This document shows positions 29,140 through 38,419 of a stretch of DNA of 64,000 bases, piece by piece. The translations under genes and the position numbers were made by a program. The notes under the pieces are model-generated. The model saw only the letters and a list, made by a program, of their open reading frames with translations. It made no database searches and was not told the DNA's origin. Where the stretch lies: positions 186,001 through 250,000 of the forward strand of contig NZ_OZ034761.1 of NCBI RefSeq assembly GCF_964028355.1, given 5' to 3'. How positions within the stretch are numbered: position 1 is the stretch's first letter; each line of letters opens with the position of its first letter. This stretch comes from Wolbachia endosymbiont (group B) of Gerris lacustris (GTDB lineage Bacteria > Pseudomonadota > Alphaproteobacteria > Rickettsiales > Anaplasmataceae).

Positions 29140-29679
29140 TTAAATCAATTTAGAGAGGTAAATAGCAGCTTTGCAGCTTGTTTTTATGAACGAAGATAAA
29201 ACGTTGTAGCCAAGTGCGCTTTCAGCATTGTGCTGAATTGCAATATCTCTGTGTTCTAATTCCTCATCACGAAACTTACTTATAGTTTCTCTTAATTCCC
29301 CATCTTCTAAATGTAAGACTTGCTTCTTGTAATGCTCTCCGATCACCTCTTCAACTGCAGCAGTGCAAGCCATAGCAGCTTTTTTGCCCATTATTGCAGT
29401 TATAACACCAAGTGACACCCCTAAAACACGCCAAACTGGCAGCAAAGCAGTAGGACGAACTTTTTGCTCCTTGATTTTCTCATTAAAATAGTGGAAATGT
29501 TTTTTTTCCTGCTCCTCCATTTCAATTATTTTGTCAATTATAGAAGATTTTTTAAGAATAAATTTTTGACCAGAATAAATGCAAATGGCTCCATATTCGC
29601 CAGCATGATTTACTCTAATTGCTTGTTCTAAAAAATTTCCTTTCAATTTTTTTATATTGCTTTCCAATGTCTCCTCCAT
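29140..29679 (-). CDS. coq7: demethoxyubiquinone hydroxylase
   Basis: A di-iron membrane-associated monooxygenase that adds the C6 hydroxyl in ubiquinone synthesis. Two repeats of iron ligands are visible: EYGAICIYSG, EMEEQEKKHFHYF, EVIGEHYKKQ and DEELEHRDIAIQH. The 179-residue length is the short form seen in alphaproteobacteria and mitochondria. IS630 copy 2 inserted 77 bases upstream of its start, which may have changed its promoter. Confidence 0.93.
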   Translation of the reverse strand: MEETLESNIKKLKGNFLEQAIRVNHAGEYGAICIYSGQKFILKKSSIIDKIIEMEEQEKKHFHYFNEKIKEQKVRPTALLPVWRVLGVSLGVITAIMGKKAAMACTAAVEEVIGEHYKKQVLHLEDGELRETISKFRDEELEHRDIAIQHNAESALGYNVLSSFIKTSCKAAIYLSKLI

Positions 29680-29753
29680 TTATTTCTGCATTAGTACTAC
29701 TATAAACCAACATATTATAGAGTAAATAAAATTCCATGCGTACATTGCACTAA

Positions 29754-30856
29754 TACCAATTCCCGCTATACAAGCAACGAATAGACAATAATGGAAAAAA
29801 AGCCATACTGGAGTAAGTAAAATAGCGAGGTTTAGATGGCATTAAGATCAAAATTATTGGATGAAAAAGTGGTGGAATCAGCAAAAGAGATGCTGAAGAA
29901 AGTAAGAAATAATGCGTATGTTGCAAAAAAACTAAATGCTGTAATTGCAGCAAAAAAGCACAGTATAACAGCTGTAGCAAAAATATGTTGCATTTCGAGA
30001 AAGGCAATTACTACATGGATAAAGCACATAAAATTTGGAAGAGAAGAAAAATTATTTTCTCCACCTCAACGCCGTAGAAAAACTATATTGAACCAAAGTC
30101 AACTTGAACAAATTGAGGTGTGGATAGAGGAAAACCCCAATATTACTATTAGAGAAATGAGAATAAGAATCCAAGAAAGATTTGGTTTGAATATCAGCAA
30201 ATCCACAATACATCGTAATATGCAAAGAATGAAATTCTCATATATCACACCAAGACCAGTTCATAGTGGACAGGATAAAAATAAGCAAGAGGAGTTTAAA
30301 AAAAAACCTCAATGAAACTATTGTCATGCATTCTGAAAAAGAGCTATTTTTCTTCGATGAATCACGGTTTGGTACACATTCAAAAGTTGGACATGGGTGG
30401 TTTAAAAAAGGCAGTAGGACACAGGTTAAGGTAAAATTAGGTAGGGAAAATTTTTATCTCTATAGTGCAGTTAATCCCAGAAATGGAGAGAATTTTAGCT
30501 TATTTGCACCAAACGTCAACACTGCTTGTATAAATATATTCCTTGAACAGATGTCGCAATATTTAGGAATACGAAAGGCTTTTCTCGTGATGGATTGCGC
30601 TAGTTGGCATAAGTCAAAAAGTTTAAAGATACCTAAAAATATCGAAATTATATACCTACCACCATACTCACCTGACCTCAATCCTGTTGAGAGGTTTTGG
30701 TTATATATAAAACAGAACATTTTGCGCAATAAAATCTACGATACAATTGTTCTGCTTGAGAGCGCTTTGTGTAAATTTATTACCTCTCTTTCCCCTTCCA
30801 CGGCTAAACAACTCTGCAATGCTTCTTATTTGGTTCATTAATAATGAGAGTTGGTA
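29754..30856 (+). mobile_element. IS630-family element, copy 2 (complete)
   Basis: Same 1099-bp element as copy 1, flanked by TA at both ends. It lies between coq7 and an intergenic repeat and breaks no gene. It carries the GGCTAAAC form of the transposase 3' region also found in copies 3 and 4. Confidence 0.93.
29836..30841 (+). CDS. IS630 transposase, joined by -1 frameshift
   Basis: Identical in arrangement to copy 1: frame A at 29836-30315 with the helix-turn-helix part, frame B ending at 30841 with the DDE residues. They are joined at the A9 run near 30300. It appears intact and may be the active source. One residue near the C-terminus differs from copy 1 (STAKQ versus STVKQ). Confidence 0.9.
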
Positions 30857-30902
30857 TAACATTGTGATTACAGGAACTCAAGTAGCTATAACAACGGCAA
30901 GA

Positions 30903-31184
30903 GTTACTTGACGAACTCCGCCATTCTCCTTAAAATAAGGGTGAAACTATGTTATTTATCTTCAGTCTGTGCAGATAAAACGACAAAAAGCTCAATATAC
31001 TTGATGTTTAACTTTTTGCACTATGTGCACTCTATGTCTTTATAAAACTTTTACCCACATAAGCTAAAATGCGCTTATCAAAGCATTTAACACAATGAAA
31101 AACGCCAATTAAAAAAATAGGTTAGTAGCTGATAGATTTTCTTTTGCCTTTTTCTCTGTTTAGTAAATTTTTCAATATTTAATG
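30903..31184 (-). repeat. divergent reverse copy of the ~250-bp module (copy E)
   Basis: Read on the minus strand, it begins AATATTGAAAAATTTACTAA and AAAGGCAAAAGAA, passes GATAAGCGCATTTTAGCTTATG and GACTGAAGATAAATAAC, and closes GAATGGCGGAGTTCGTCAAG. Order and spacing follow copies A-D, but the middle is strongly diverged and the GGCTG/CAGCC stem is not clear. Probably an older copy. It explains most of the gap between IS630 copy 2 and udg. Confidence 0.5.
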
Positions 31185-31220
31185 CAATTAGCCGGTACTA
31201 AGATGATAACGAGTAGTAAG

Positions 31221-32003
31221 CTAAACATCCGTGTGGTTATTGGTATTATCAAGATATTCCCTAATCTTCTTCAAATCTTCCCAAGCTAAGCGTTTTTGTG
31301 CTGGTTGACGAAGTAGATAGGCTGGATGAAATATAGCGGCTGTAGTAATTGAATGAGATAAATATTGGTTAGTATAAGTATGAAATCTGCCACGCAAGTT
31401 CGATATAGTCTTTGTGTTATCAAGAAGGCTATAACATGCGATTCCTCCAACAAAAATCAGAATCTGCGGTAAAACAAGAGCAATATGCTTCTCAACAAAT
31501 GGTCTGCACATATCAAGCTCTAGATCAGTTGGTTTTCTATTACCTGGTGGACGCCAAAATACCGCATTGCTTATATACACCTTAGTGCGGTCCAGACTAA
31601 TTGCACCAAGCATCTTATCGAGCAGCATTCCACTTGCACCACAAAATGGTATGCCTTTAAAGTCTTCATTTGCTCCTGGTGCTTCACCAATAAGCATGAT
31701 TTTTGCATTTGGATTACCATCGGAAAAAACAGTATTAGTTGCAGTTTTTTTTATTTCACAACCCTCAAATGACTTAACTGCACTTCTTAGTTCATCTACA
31801 CTACTACATTCACTTGCAAGTTTCCTTGCTTCAATGATCCAGTCACTTGGAAACATGGTTTGTTGTTCTTTTTTTACCTCGATGATGGAAGATTGTACAG
31901 CTCTCTCGTTTTCCACTTTTTTTTCCTCTTCACTTTCGATTAGTGTGCAATCAACTCCCACTTCATGATAGAACTTCAACAATTCTAGATCTTCATTACT
32001 CAT
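31221..32003 (-). CDS. udg: uracil-DNA glycosylase, family 4-like
   Basis: It removes uracil from DNA. The motif GEAPGANEDFKGIPFCGASG and the C-terminal FHPAYLLRQPAQKR define the family 4/5-type fold. Only one of the N-terminal cysteines that hold the 4Fe-4S cluster is evident (EGCEIKKTATNTVF), as in the alphaproteobacterial subgroup, so cluster binding is uncertain. The first 75 residues are an extra charged extension. Its start overlaps the end of def by eight bases, indicating one transcript. Confidence 0.87.
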   Translation of the reverse strand: MSNEDLELLKFYHEVGVDCTLIESEEEKKVENERAVQSSIIEVKKEQQTMFPSDWIIEARKLASECSSVDELRSAVKSFEGCEIKKTATNTVFSDGNPNAKIMLIGEAPGANEDFKGIPFCGASGMLLDKMLGAISLDRTKVYISNAVFWRPPGNRKPTDLELDMCRPFVEKHIALVLPQILIFVGGIACYSLLDNTKTISNLRGRFHTYTNQYLSHSITTAAIFHPAYLLRQPAQKRLAWEDLKKIREYLDNTNNHTDV

Positions 32004-32532
32004 AGTTCTTTTTAACCTTTTGTGCCCTTCTCATAGCCATATCATATTTCAACTTAGACAAATGTCTAATGTATAATATACCATTTAAGTGATCCAATTC
32101 ATGCTGAATACATCTTGCAAGCCAACCACTAGCTCTTAGCGTCTGTTCTTCATTATTTAAATTTTTATATTTTACAGTTAAATATTTTGGACGCTTGATT
32201 TCATGGCTTTGCTCCGGAATTGAAAGACATCCTTCGCTCATAATGACTTGCTCATCAGATAATTCTGTAATTTCAGGATTAATCATATAAAATTTACCAG
32301 TTAATTCATATCCTGAAGGTCTATCTTCCATGTCCTCTCGCTGAACATCCATAACAAACACTCTCTTTAGTACTCCAACTTGCACCGCAGCAAGGCCAAG
32401 ACCATCTGCGTCGTACATAGTTTCGAACATGTCGTTTACTAATTCTTCAGTTTTATCGTTTATATCTGTTACTTCACTGGCGCGTGTAGTTAATCTTTCG
32501 TCAGGGGCAATTACAATTGGTAACTTAGACAT
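31996..32532 (-). CDS. def: peptide deformylase
   Basis: A metalloenzyme that removes the formyl group from new proteins. All three motifs are present: GLGLAAVQVG (44-53), EGCLSIP near 105 and HELDHLNG near 148; the Cys and two His bind the metal. Length (178) is normal. It overlaps the downstream udg gene by eight bases. The promoter probably lies in the 130-base gap shared with divergent ftsA. Confidence 0.95.
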   Translation of the reverse strand: MSKLPIVIAPDERLTTRASEVTDINDKTEELVNDMFETMYDADGLGLAAVQVGVLKRVFVMDVQREDMEDRPSGYELTGKFYMINPEITELSDEQVIMSEGCLSIPEQSHEIKRPKYLTVKYKNLNNEEQTLRASGWLARCIQHELDHLNGILYIRHLSKLKYDMAMRRAQKVKKNYE

Positions 32533-32663
32533 AAAAATTGTAATTCTGTGTTTTATTTTTCTTTTTGTCTAGGTATATTAAAATGTTGCTACCTTTATGA
32601 TAGAAATATAAATTCATTCAAGGAAGCTACAATTTAAATGAAATTGTGTAATAAGGTCAACTA

Positions 32664-33902
32664 ATGTACTCTGCAGTAATAACAAAACCAAAGCAGAATG
32701 TTTTTGCTGTTTTAGACGTAGGTACAACAAAAATTATCTGCCTCATCGTTAAGATCAATAGCAATTTCAGCTATAAAATAATAGGAACGGGTTATAAAAG
32801 TGCAGAGGGTATAAGTGGTGGATCAATAACTGACGCAAAGCATGCAAGTTATTCTATTTCATCAACTGTAGGTTTAGCTGAGCAAGTATCAGAAGAGACT
32901 ATAGATCAGATATATGTTAATGTAGCTGGATGTGGAATCTCATCTTTTCACGTACATAACGAAATAATTGCAGCTAATCACGAAATTTCAGATCGAGATA
33001 TAAAACGTGTAGTCTTTCAGACATTTGAGAAATATATCGAAGAAAATGTTATAATTCACAATATACCACTTAAATATCACTTAGATGATATGACTGACAT
33101 AAAGGAGGTCAGTGGATTATATGGAAAAAGATTATCTGCTGATGTTAATGTTGTCACTGCTTCGCGTCCAGCGCTTACCAATATCGAAAATTGTATAACT
33201 AATAATAGTGGGATAAGTATGGCTGGTTGTGTTGCTTCTTCATATTCTGCAGGCCTTGCCTGTCTAAGTGAAGATGAAAAAGAGCTGGGAACTGCCGTTG
33301 TTGACATAGGAGGTGGATGCACTGCAATTGGAATTTTTAAGAGAGGAAAACTTGTGTACACAAGCGGTATTCCAATTGGTGGCATTCACATTACCCGAGA
33401 TATAGCTTATGGACTATGCACAAGTATAGAGCATGCTGAACGCATAAAAATACTATACGGTAGCACTATTGTAACTTCAATAGATGAGAATGAATGTATT
33501 GTAGTGCAAAGTAATGAAAGCGATGAACCAACTCAAGTGTTTAAGTCTGAACTTGTTAACATCATAAGACCAAGGATTGAGGAAATACTTGAGCTGATAA
33601 GAGAACAATTTCAAGAACAAAAAGATCCAATTAATAAAGTAGTGATCACAGGTGGAACCAGTCAACTCACAAGCATGAAAGAAATTGCAAGCTATATATT
33701 CAACAAACAAGTCCGTATCGGATGCCCTGAGTCTTGTAGCGGTCTTGATGGTGAATACGACAAAAATCCTGTATTTTCTGCTGCTTTAGGCTCTATAAAG
33801 CTAATAATTGACACTTTTTATAAAAATAATTCTGGAATGCTCGGTCATGATGGTAAAATAAGTAAATTGTACCATTGGGTTAAATCGAAAGTTACGGTTT
33901 GA
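32664..33902 (+). CDS. ftsA: cell division protein FtsA
   Basis: An actin-like ATPase that anchors FtsZ rings to the membrane. The N-terminal phosphate loop AVLDVGTTKIICLIV, the second loop VVDIGGGCTAIGIF and the adenosine motif VVITGGTSQLTSMKE are clear. The SHS2 1C domain lies between. Length (412) is normal. The C-terminal amphipathic membrane helix is short (MLGHDGKISKLYHWVKSK). ftsZ and ftsQ are not adjacent, in keeping with the scattered gene order in this genus. Confidence 0.94.
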   Translation: MYSAVITKPKQNVFAVLDVGTTKIICLIVKINSNFSYKIIGTGYKSAEGISGGSITDAKHASYSISSTVGLAEQVSEETIDQIYVNVAGCGISSFHVHNEIIAANHEISDRDIKRVVFQTFEKYIEENVIIHNIPLKYHLDDMTDIKEVSGLYGKRLSADVNVVTASRPALTNIENCITNNSGISMAGCVASSYSAGLACLSEDEKELGTAVVDIGGGCTAIGIFKRGKLVYTSGIPIGGIHITRDIAYGLCTSIEHAERIKILYGSTIVTSIDENECIVVQSNESDEPTQVFKSELVNIIRPRIEEILELIREQFQEQKDPINKVVITGGTSQLTSMKEIASYIFNKQVRIGCPESCSGLDGEYDKNPVFSAALGSIKLIIDTFYKNNSGMLGHDGKISKLYHWVKSKVTV

Positions 33903-33914
33903 TTTTACCAAATA

Positions 33915-34124
33915 ATGATTGTTTATGACATGGTGATGGAAAAAGATGAGTGCGCTGAATGCCTCAAAGATAAGCTTTTAGAGGAAACAAAGGCTGATTT
34001 ATTTGAGGTCATACATACACTAAGCAAAGAAAATGGACTATCAATAGAGCAAATTGAAGAAAAGCGTATTTCTAAAAAACAAGAGAGAGGTGGTTTTGAG
34101 AATCGTATCTATATTGATTATTAA
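33915..34124 (+). pseudogene. shortened MazG-like nucleotide pyrophosphohydrolase
   Basis: The 69-residue product ends SIEQIEEKRISKKQERGGFENRIYIDY, the C-terminal signature of small MazG-superfamily house-cleaning enzymes, and has LKDKLLEETK and ADLFEVIHTL before it. The N-terminal RDKIPE part and the stretch between the two helices holding part of the metal-binding E-x-x-E set are missing. The frame is open from a start 12 bases after ftsA, so a short protein may be made, but the catalytic set looks incomplete. Other parts could lie on another locus; none is seen here. Confidence 0.5.
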
Positions 34125-34159
34125 TTTATGAGATCAGCTTAGGTAGCTTTCATTTCCTT

Positions 34160-34190
34160 CTGTCATCCAAGTAGCTTGACACTTGGATCT
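34160..34190. repeat. palindromic element
   Basis: Arms TGTCATCCAAGTAG and GACACTTGGATCTA; the inner AAG/CTT substitution is present in both arms, so pairing is preserved. Confidence 0.8.
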
Positions 34191-34388
34191 ATTGGACTTA
34201 CTTTTGCTAGAGGAAAATTTTTTAAGAGATGGAAGAGAAAATGAAGCTGATTGAACGAGTAATAGAAAAATGAAAGGATTTGTATGATGAAATTTCACCA
34301 AAAAACCTATGTCAAGCATACGATTGTACAAACGTTGTTGGTCGCCGTGCAGTATTTTCTTCTTGCCACAATCCAAGTAACCTTCTTC

Positions 34389-34530
34389 TTGTCATCCCAG
34401 TGCATGACACTGGGATCTAGGTATAAAAATCTTTGAAAATCATTCAATGAATAGCAGATTTTAGGAGCATACAGTGTTCATGATGAAAGATAAAATAGGC
34501 TGGATCCCAGTGTCACACACTGGGATGACA
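34389..34530. repeat. two palindromic elements
   Basis: 34389-34420 has TTGTCATCCCAGTGCATGAC with a matching CACTGGGATC arm. 34500-34530 is the same element in the other orientation (GGATCCCAGTG and CACTGGGATGACA). Confidence 0.8.
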
Positions 34531-34658
34531 GAGAAAAAAGGTACTCGAATAACACCATTTTTTGTACTTTTGCATTCAAAGCTTCAATGTTTGTACAACT
34601 ATGTGTCAAGCAGTGTAATTACATCATCTACTATGCAAGATGTGAACTATAATTAGAA

Positions 34659-35450
34659 ATGGAAAATATGAACATAACTATACATTCACAAGAAGATTTT
34701 GACTTTATGCGTAAAGCTGGCAGGCTTGCAGCTGAAACCCTTGATTTCGTTGCACCATACGTCAAAGTAGGCGTAACAACTAATGAATTAAATGATCTAT
34801 GTCATGATTTTATAATCAATGCAGGTGCAATTCCAGCACCACTGAATTATAAGGGATATCCGAAATCAATTTGCACTTCAAAAAATGCTGTTGTATGTCA
34901 TGGTATTCCTGATGATAAACCTCTTAAAGATGGAGATATTTTAAATATTGACGTTACAGTGATTTTAAATGGCTGGTATGGTGATACAAGTCGCATGTTT
35001 TGGGCTGGTAAACCCTCAATAAAAGCAAAGCGTTTGTGTAATGCTACTTATAATGCGCTAATGGAAGCAATAAAACAAGTCAGGCCAGGCAATAAATTAA
35101 ATGAAATAGGGCTTGCTATAGAAAAATATATTGAAGATTTTGGATATTCTATCGTACGCAATTATTGTGGACATGGTATAGGAAAGGTTTTTCATGCTCC
35201 ACCAAATGTCGTACATTTTTATGATAAAGATGAGGATCTTGTCTTAAAAGAAGGAATGTTTTTTACAATAGAGCCAATGATTAATGCTGGAAAATATGAA
35301 ACTCTGCTCAGCAAGCTAGATGGCTGGACAGTGACAACACGTGATCTTTCACTTTCTGCACAATTTGAGCATACGCTTGGAGTCACAAAAGATGGAGTTG
35401 AAATATTTACACTATCACCTAAAAATTGGCATTTTCCACCTTATGATTAG
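34659..35450 (+). CDS. map: methionine aminopeptidase, type I
   Basis: It removes the initiator methionine after deformylation. The metal ligands are present in order: two Asp (NIDVTVILNGWYGDTSRMF), His (GHGIGKVFHAPP), Glu (FFTIEPMIN) and Glu (QFEHTLGVT). VVCHGIPDD carries the substrate His. Length is 263. A second ATG at 34668 (MNITIHSQEDF) may be the true start. IS5 copy 1 inserted 27 bases after the stop. Confidence 0.95.
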   Translation: MENMNITIHSQEDFDFMRKAGRLAAETLDFVAPYVKVGVTTNELNDLCHDFIINAGAIPAPLNYKGYPKSICTSKNAVVCHGIPDDKPLKDGDILNIDVTVILNGWYGDTSRMFWAGKPSIKAKRLCNATYNALMEAIKQVRPGNKLNEIGLAIEKYIEDFGYSIVRNYCGHGIGKVFHAPPNVVHFYDKDEDLVLKEGMFFTIEPMINAGKYETLLSKLDGWTVTTRDLSLSAQFEHTLGVTKDGVEIFTLSPKNWHFPPYD

Positions 35451-35474
35451 ATTTTTTAAACACTTGAGAAAATC

Positions 35475-36343
35475 TAAGAACCTGTACATGATCTCAAGAA
35501 AGGAATAAACTAAGAGATAATGTATATAAGTTAGGATATATGAGGAGTGTATACCCAAGTGATATAAGTCGGGAAAGATTTGAGATTATATTACCAGATC
35601 TAGAATCCTGTAGAAAAAAAACAAAACCAAGAAAACTGGATTTATATGAGTTATTTTGCGGTGTACTTTATGTGCTAAAAAGTGGCTGTCAGTGGCGAAT
35701 GCTACCAAAAGAGTTTCCAAAATGGCGCAATTGTTACGATTACTTCAAGAGATGGAGTAAAAAACCGAATGAAGATAGAGAAAGTGTTCTAGAAATTGTC
35801 TTAAAAAAAATTAGTTGGAGAGGTTCGTTTCAACAGTGGTCGGAATACAAAAACAAGCTTCTGCATCATTGATGCTCAAAGTGTAAAAAACACCGATATT
35901 GCTGAAGAAAAAGGTTATGATGCCGGCAAGAAAATTTCAGGAATAAAGCGTCATATTGCAGTAGATACGCAAGGTTTGCCACATGCAATTTATATTACTA
36001 CAGCTAATATCGGAGATCGTACTGCTGCTGTAGAGATGATTTGTAACGCAAGAAAAAATCTTTCCGAAGTTCAAAATATACTAGTTGATGCAGGTTATAC
36101 AGGAGAAAATTTTGCAACTCAAATAAAAACGACTATTGGTGCAACCGTTGAAGTAATAAAACGAAGTGAATTACATACCTTTGTTGTATTGCCAAAAAGG
36201 TGGGTTGTAGAGCGTTCTTTTGCTTGGCTGGAAAAGTGTAGACGGTTATGGAAAAATTGCGAGCGTAAACTCAATACTAGACTACAAATGGTCGTTCTAG
36301 CTTTTACTGCCTTGCTCCTCAAAAGATTATGAACAGGCTCTAA
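35475..36343 (+). mobile_element. IS5-family element, copy 1 (complete)
   Basis: The element is 863 bp (35478-36340) between direct repeats TAA (35475-35477 and 36341-36343), the short TNA-type target of one IS5 subgroup. Terminal inverted repeats are GAACCTGTACATGATCTCAA and, reversed, GAGCCTGTTCATAATCTTTT. An equal-length copy lies at 37554-38416 in the opposite orientation. Confidence 0.93.
35540..36332 (+). CDS. IS5-family transposase, two frames joined by frameshift
   Basis: Frame A (35540-35872, 110 aa) is the N-terminal DUF4096-like part (YPSDISRERFEIILPDLES, CQWRMLPKEFPKW). Frame B carries the DDE part: IIDAQSVKNTD, LVDAGYTGENF and the C-terminal RWVVERSFAWLEKCRRLWKN. The frames meet at an A8 run near 35801-35808, where a +1 shift (or loss of one A) reads LVGEVRFNSGRNTKTS and stays open to 36332. 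Two-frame transposases of this type are known in Wolbachia IS5 elements, so the product may be functional. Confidence 0.88.
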
Positions 36344-36499
36344 GAGTAAATGGATTGATGGAAAAAAGGAGTGGTAAGGCTCCTTGCACTACAAAAACAT
36401 TTGCAGGAGAAACTGTGAGAAAAAGAACATTAACTTGCCGATACGAGCCAGATGAATTAGCGGAACAACATCTAGCAGACGCCTATGAGCTGTTACTAA
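36344..36499 (+). pseudogene. gene fragment trapped between two insertion sequences
   Basis: The only non-IS DNA between IS5 copy 1 and IS630 copy 3. One frame stays open through it and codes for GKAPCTTKTFAGETVRKR and RYEPDELAEQHLADAYELL before entering IS630. Base composition is a little richer in GC than the surroundings. Both ends are cut by mobile elements. I do not recognise the family; a phage or recombinase tail is possible but unproven. Confidence 0.5.
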
Positions 36500-37550
36500 T
36501 ACCAATTCCCGCTATACAAGCAACGAATAGACAATAATGGAAAAAAAGCCATACTGGAGTAAGTAAAATAGCGAGGTTTAGATGGCATTAAGATCAAAAT
36601 TATTGGATGAAAAAGTGGTGGAATCAGCAAAAGAGATGCTGAAGAAAGTAAGAAATAATGCGTATGTTGCAAAAAAACTAAATGCTGTAATTGCAGCAAA
36701 AAAGCACAGTATAACAGCTGTAGCAAAAATATGTTGCATTTCGAGAAAGGCAATTACTACATGGATAAAGCACATAAAATTTGGAAGAGAAGAAAAATTA
36801 TTTTCTCCACCTCAACGCCGTAGAAAAACTATATTGAACCAAAGTCAACTTGAACAAATTGAGGTGTGGATAGAGGAAAACCCCAATATTACTATTAGAG
36901 AAATGAGAATAAGAATCCAAGAAAGATTTGGTTTGAATATCAGCAAATCCACAATACATCGTAATATGCAAAGAATGAAATTCTCATATATCACACCAAG
37001 ACCAGTTCATAGTGGACAGGATAAAAATAAGCAAGAGGAGTTTAAAAAAAAACCTCAATGAAACTATTGTCATGCATTCTGAAAAAGAGCTATTTTTCTT
37101 CGATGAATCACGGTTTGGTACACATTCAAAAGTTGGACATGGGTGGTTTAAAAAAGGCAGCAGGACACAGGTTAAGGTAAAATTAGGTAGGGAAAATTTT
37201 TATCTCTATAGTGCAGTTAATCCCAGAAATGGAGAGAATTTTAGCTTATTTGCACCAAACGTCAACACTGCTTGTATAAATATATTCCTTGAACAGATGT
37301 CGCAATATTTAGGAATACGAAAGGCTTTTCTCGTGATGGATTGCGCTAGTTGGCATAAGTCAAAAAGTTTAAAGATACCTAAAAATATCGAAATTATATA
37401 CCTACCACCATACTCACCTGACCTCAATCCTGTTGAGAGGTTTTGGTTATATATAAAACAGAACATTTTGCGCAATAAAATCTACGATACAATTGTTCTG
37501 CTTGAGAGCGCTTTGTGTAAATTTATTACCTCTCTTTCCCCTTCCACGGC
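36500..37550 (+). mobile_element. IS630-family element, copy 3, right end lost
   Basis: The left end with TA (36500-36501) is intact. The element runs 1:1 with copies 1 and 2 until CCACGGC at 37550, where IS5 copy 2 begins. The last 40-50 bases of IS630 do not reappear beyond that IS5 at 38417, so a simple insertion does not explain it; a deletion or recombination followed. It has one private change (GGCAGCAGG instead of GGCAGTAGG). Confidence 0.9.
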
Positions 37551-37575
37551 TAAGAGCCTGTTCATAATCTTTTGA
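36582..37575 (+). pseudogene. IS630 transposase, C-terminus replaced by IS5 sequence
   Basis: Frames A (36582-37061) and B (to 37575) match copies 1 and 2, including the A9 slippage site and the catalytic D, D and E. The final 11 or so residues are replaced by SLFIIF encoded by the IS5 end. With no right terminal repeat the element cannot move by itself, though the protein could still act in trans. Confidence 0.85.
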
Positions 37576-38419
37576 GGAGCAAGGCAGTAAAAGCTAGAAC
37601 GACCATTTGTAGTCTAGTATTGAGTTTACGCTCGCAATTTTTCCATAACCGTCTACACTTTTCCAGCCAAGCAAAAGAACGCTCTACAACCCACCTTTTT
37701 GGCAATACAACAAAGGTATGTAATTCACTTCGTTTTATTACTTCAACGGTTGCACCAATAGTCGTTTTTATTTGAGTTGCAAAATTTTCTCCTGTATAAC
37801 CTGCATCAACTAGTATATTTTGAACTTCGGAAAGATTTTTTCTTGCGTTACAAATCATCTCTACAGCAGCAGTACGATCTCCGATATTAGCTGTAGTAAT
37901 ATAAATTGCATGTGGCAAACCTTGCGTATCTACTGCAATATGACGCTTTATTCCTGAAATTTTCTTGCCGGCATCATAACCTTTTTCTTCAGCAATATCG
38001 GTGTTTTTTACACTTTGAGCATCAATGATGCAGAAGCTTGTTTTTGTATTCCGACCACTGTTGAAACGAACCTCTCCAACTAATTTTTTTTAAGACAATT
38101 TCTAGAACACTTTCTCTATCTTCATTCGGTTTTTTACTCCATCTCTTGAAGTAATCGTAACAATTGCGCCATTTTGGAAACTCTTTTGGTAGCATTCGCC
38201 ACTGACAGCCACTTTTTAGCACATAAAGTACACCGCAAAATAACTCATATAAATCCAGTTTTCTTGGTTTTGTTTTTTTTCTACAGGATTCTAGATCTGG
38301 TAATATAATCTCAAATCTTTCCCGACTTATATCACTTGGGTATACACTCCTCATATATCCTAACTTATATACATTATCTCTTAGTTTATTCCTTTCTTGA
38401 GATCATGTACAGGTTCTAA
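37551..38419 (-). mobile_element. IS5-family element, copy 2 (complete, inverted)
   Basis: An 863-bp element (37554-38416) between TAA repeats, on the opposite strand to copy 1 and apparently identical to it in coding capacity. Its left flank is IS630; its right flank is the end of the MFS gene. Its terminal base contributes the last base of the MFS stop codon. Confidence 0.93.
37562..38354 (-). CDS. IS5-family transposase, joined by frameshift
   Basis: Frame A at 38022-38354 and frame B ending at 37562 carry the same products as copy 1 (DUF4096-like half, then the DDE half). The same A8 slip site is present as a T8 run near 38086 on the plus strand. It appears intact. Confidence 0.88.

Larger units (their letters stand above)
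34125..34658. other. 534-bp gap with three palindromic elements
   Basis: Palindromes lie at 34160-34190 (CATCCAAGTAGCTTGACAC type), 34389-34420 and 34500-34530. The rest has no convincing gene. The frame on the minus strand at 34134-34376 is composed partly of the first palindrome. Confidence 0.7.

Noticed and set aside
34134..34376. 80-codon minus-strand ORF between ftsA and map
   Set aside because: Part of it is a palindromic element, it lacks a ribosome site and shows no domain.
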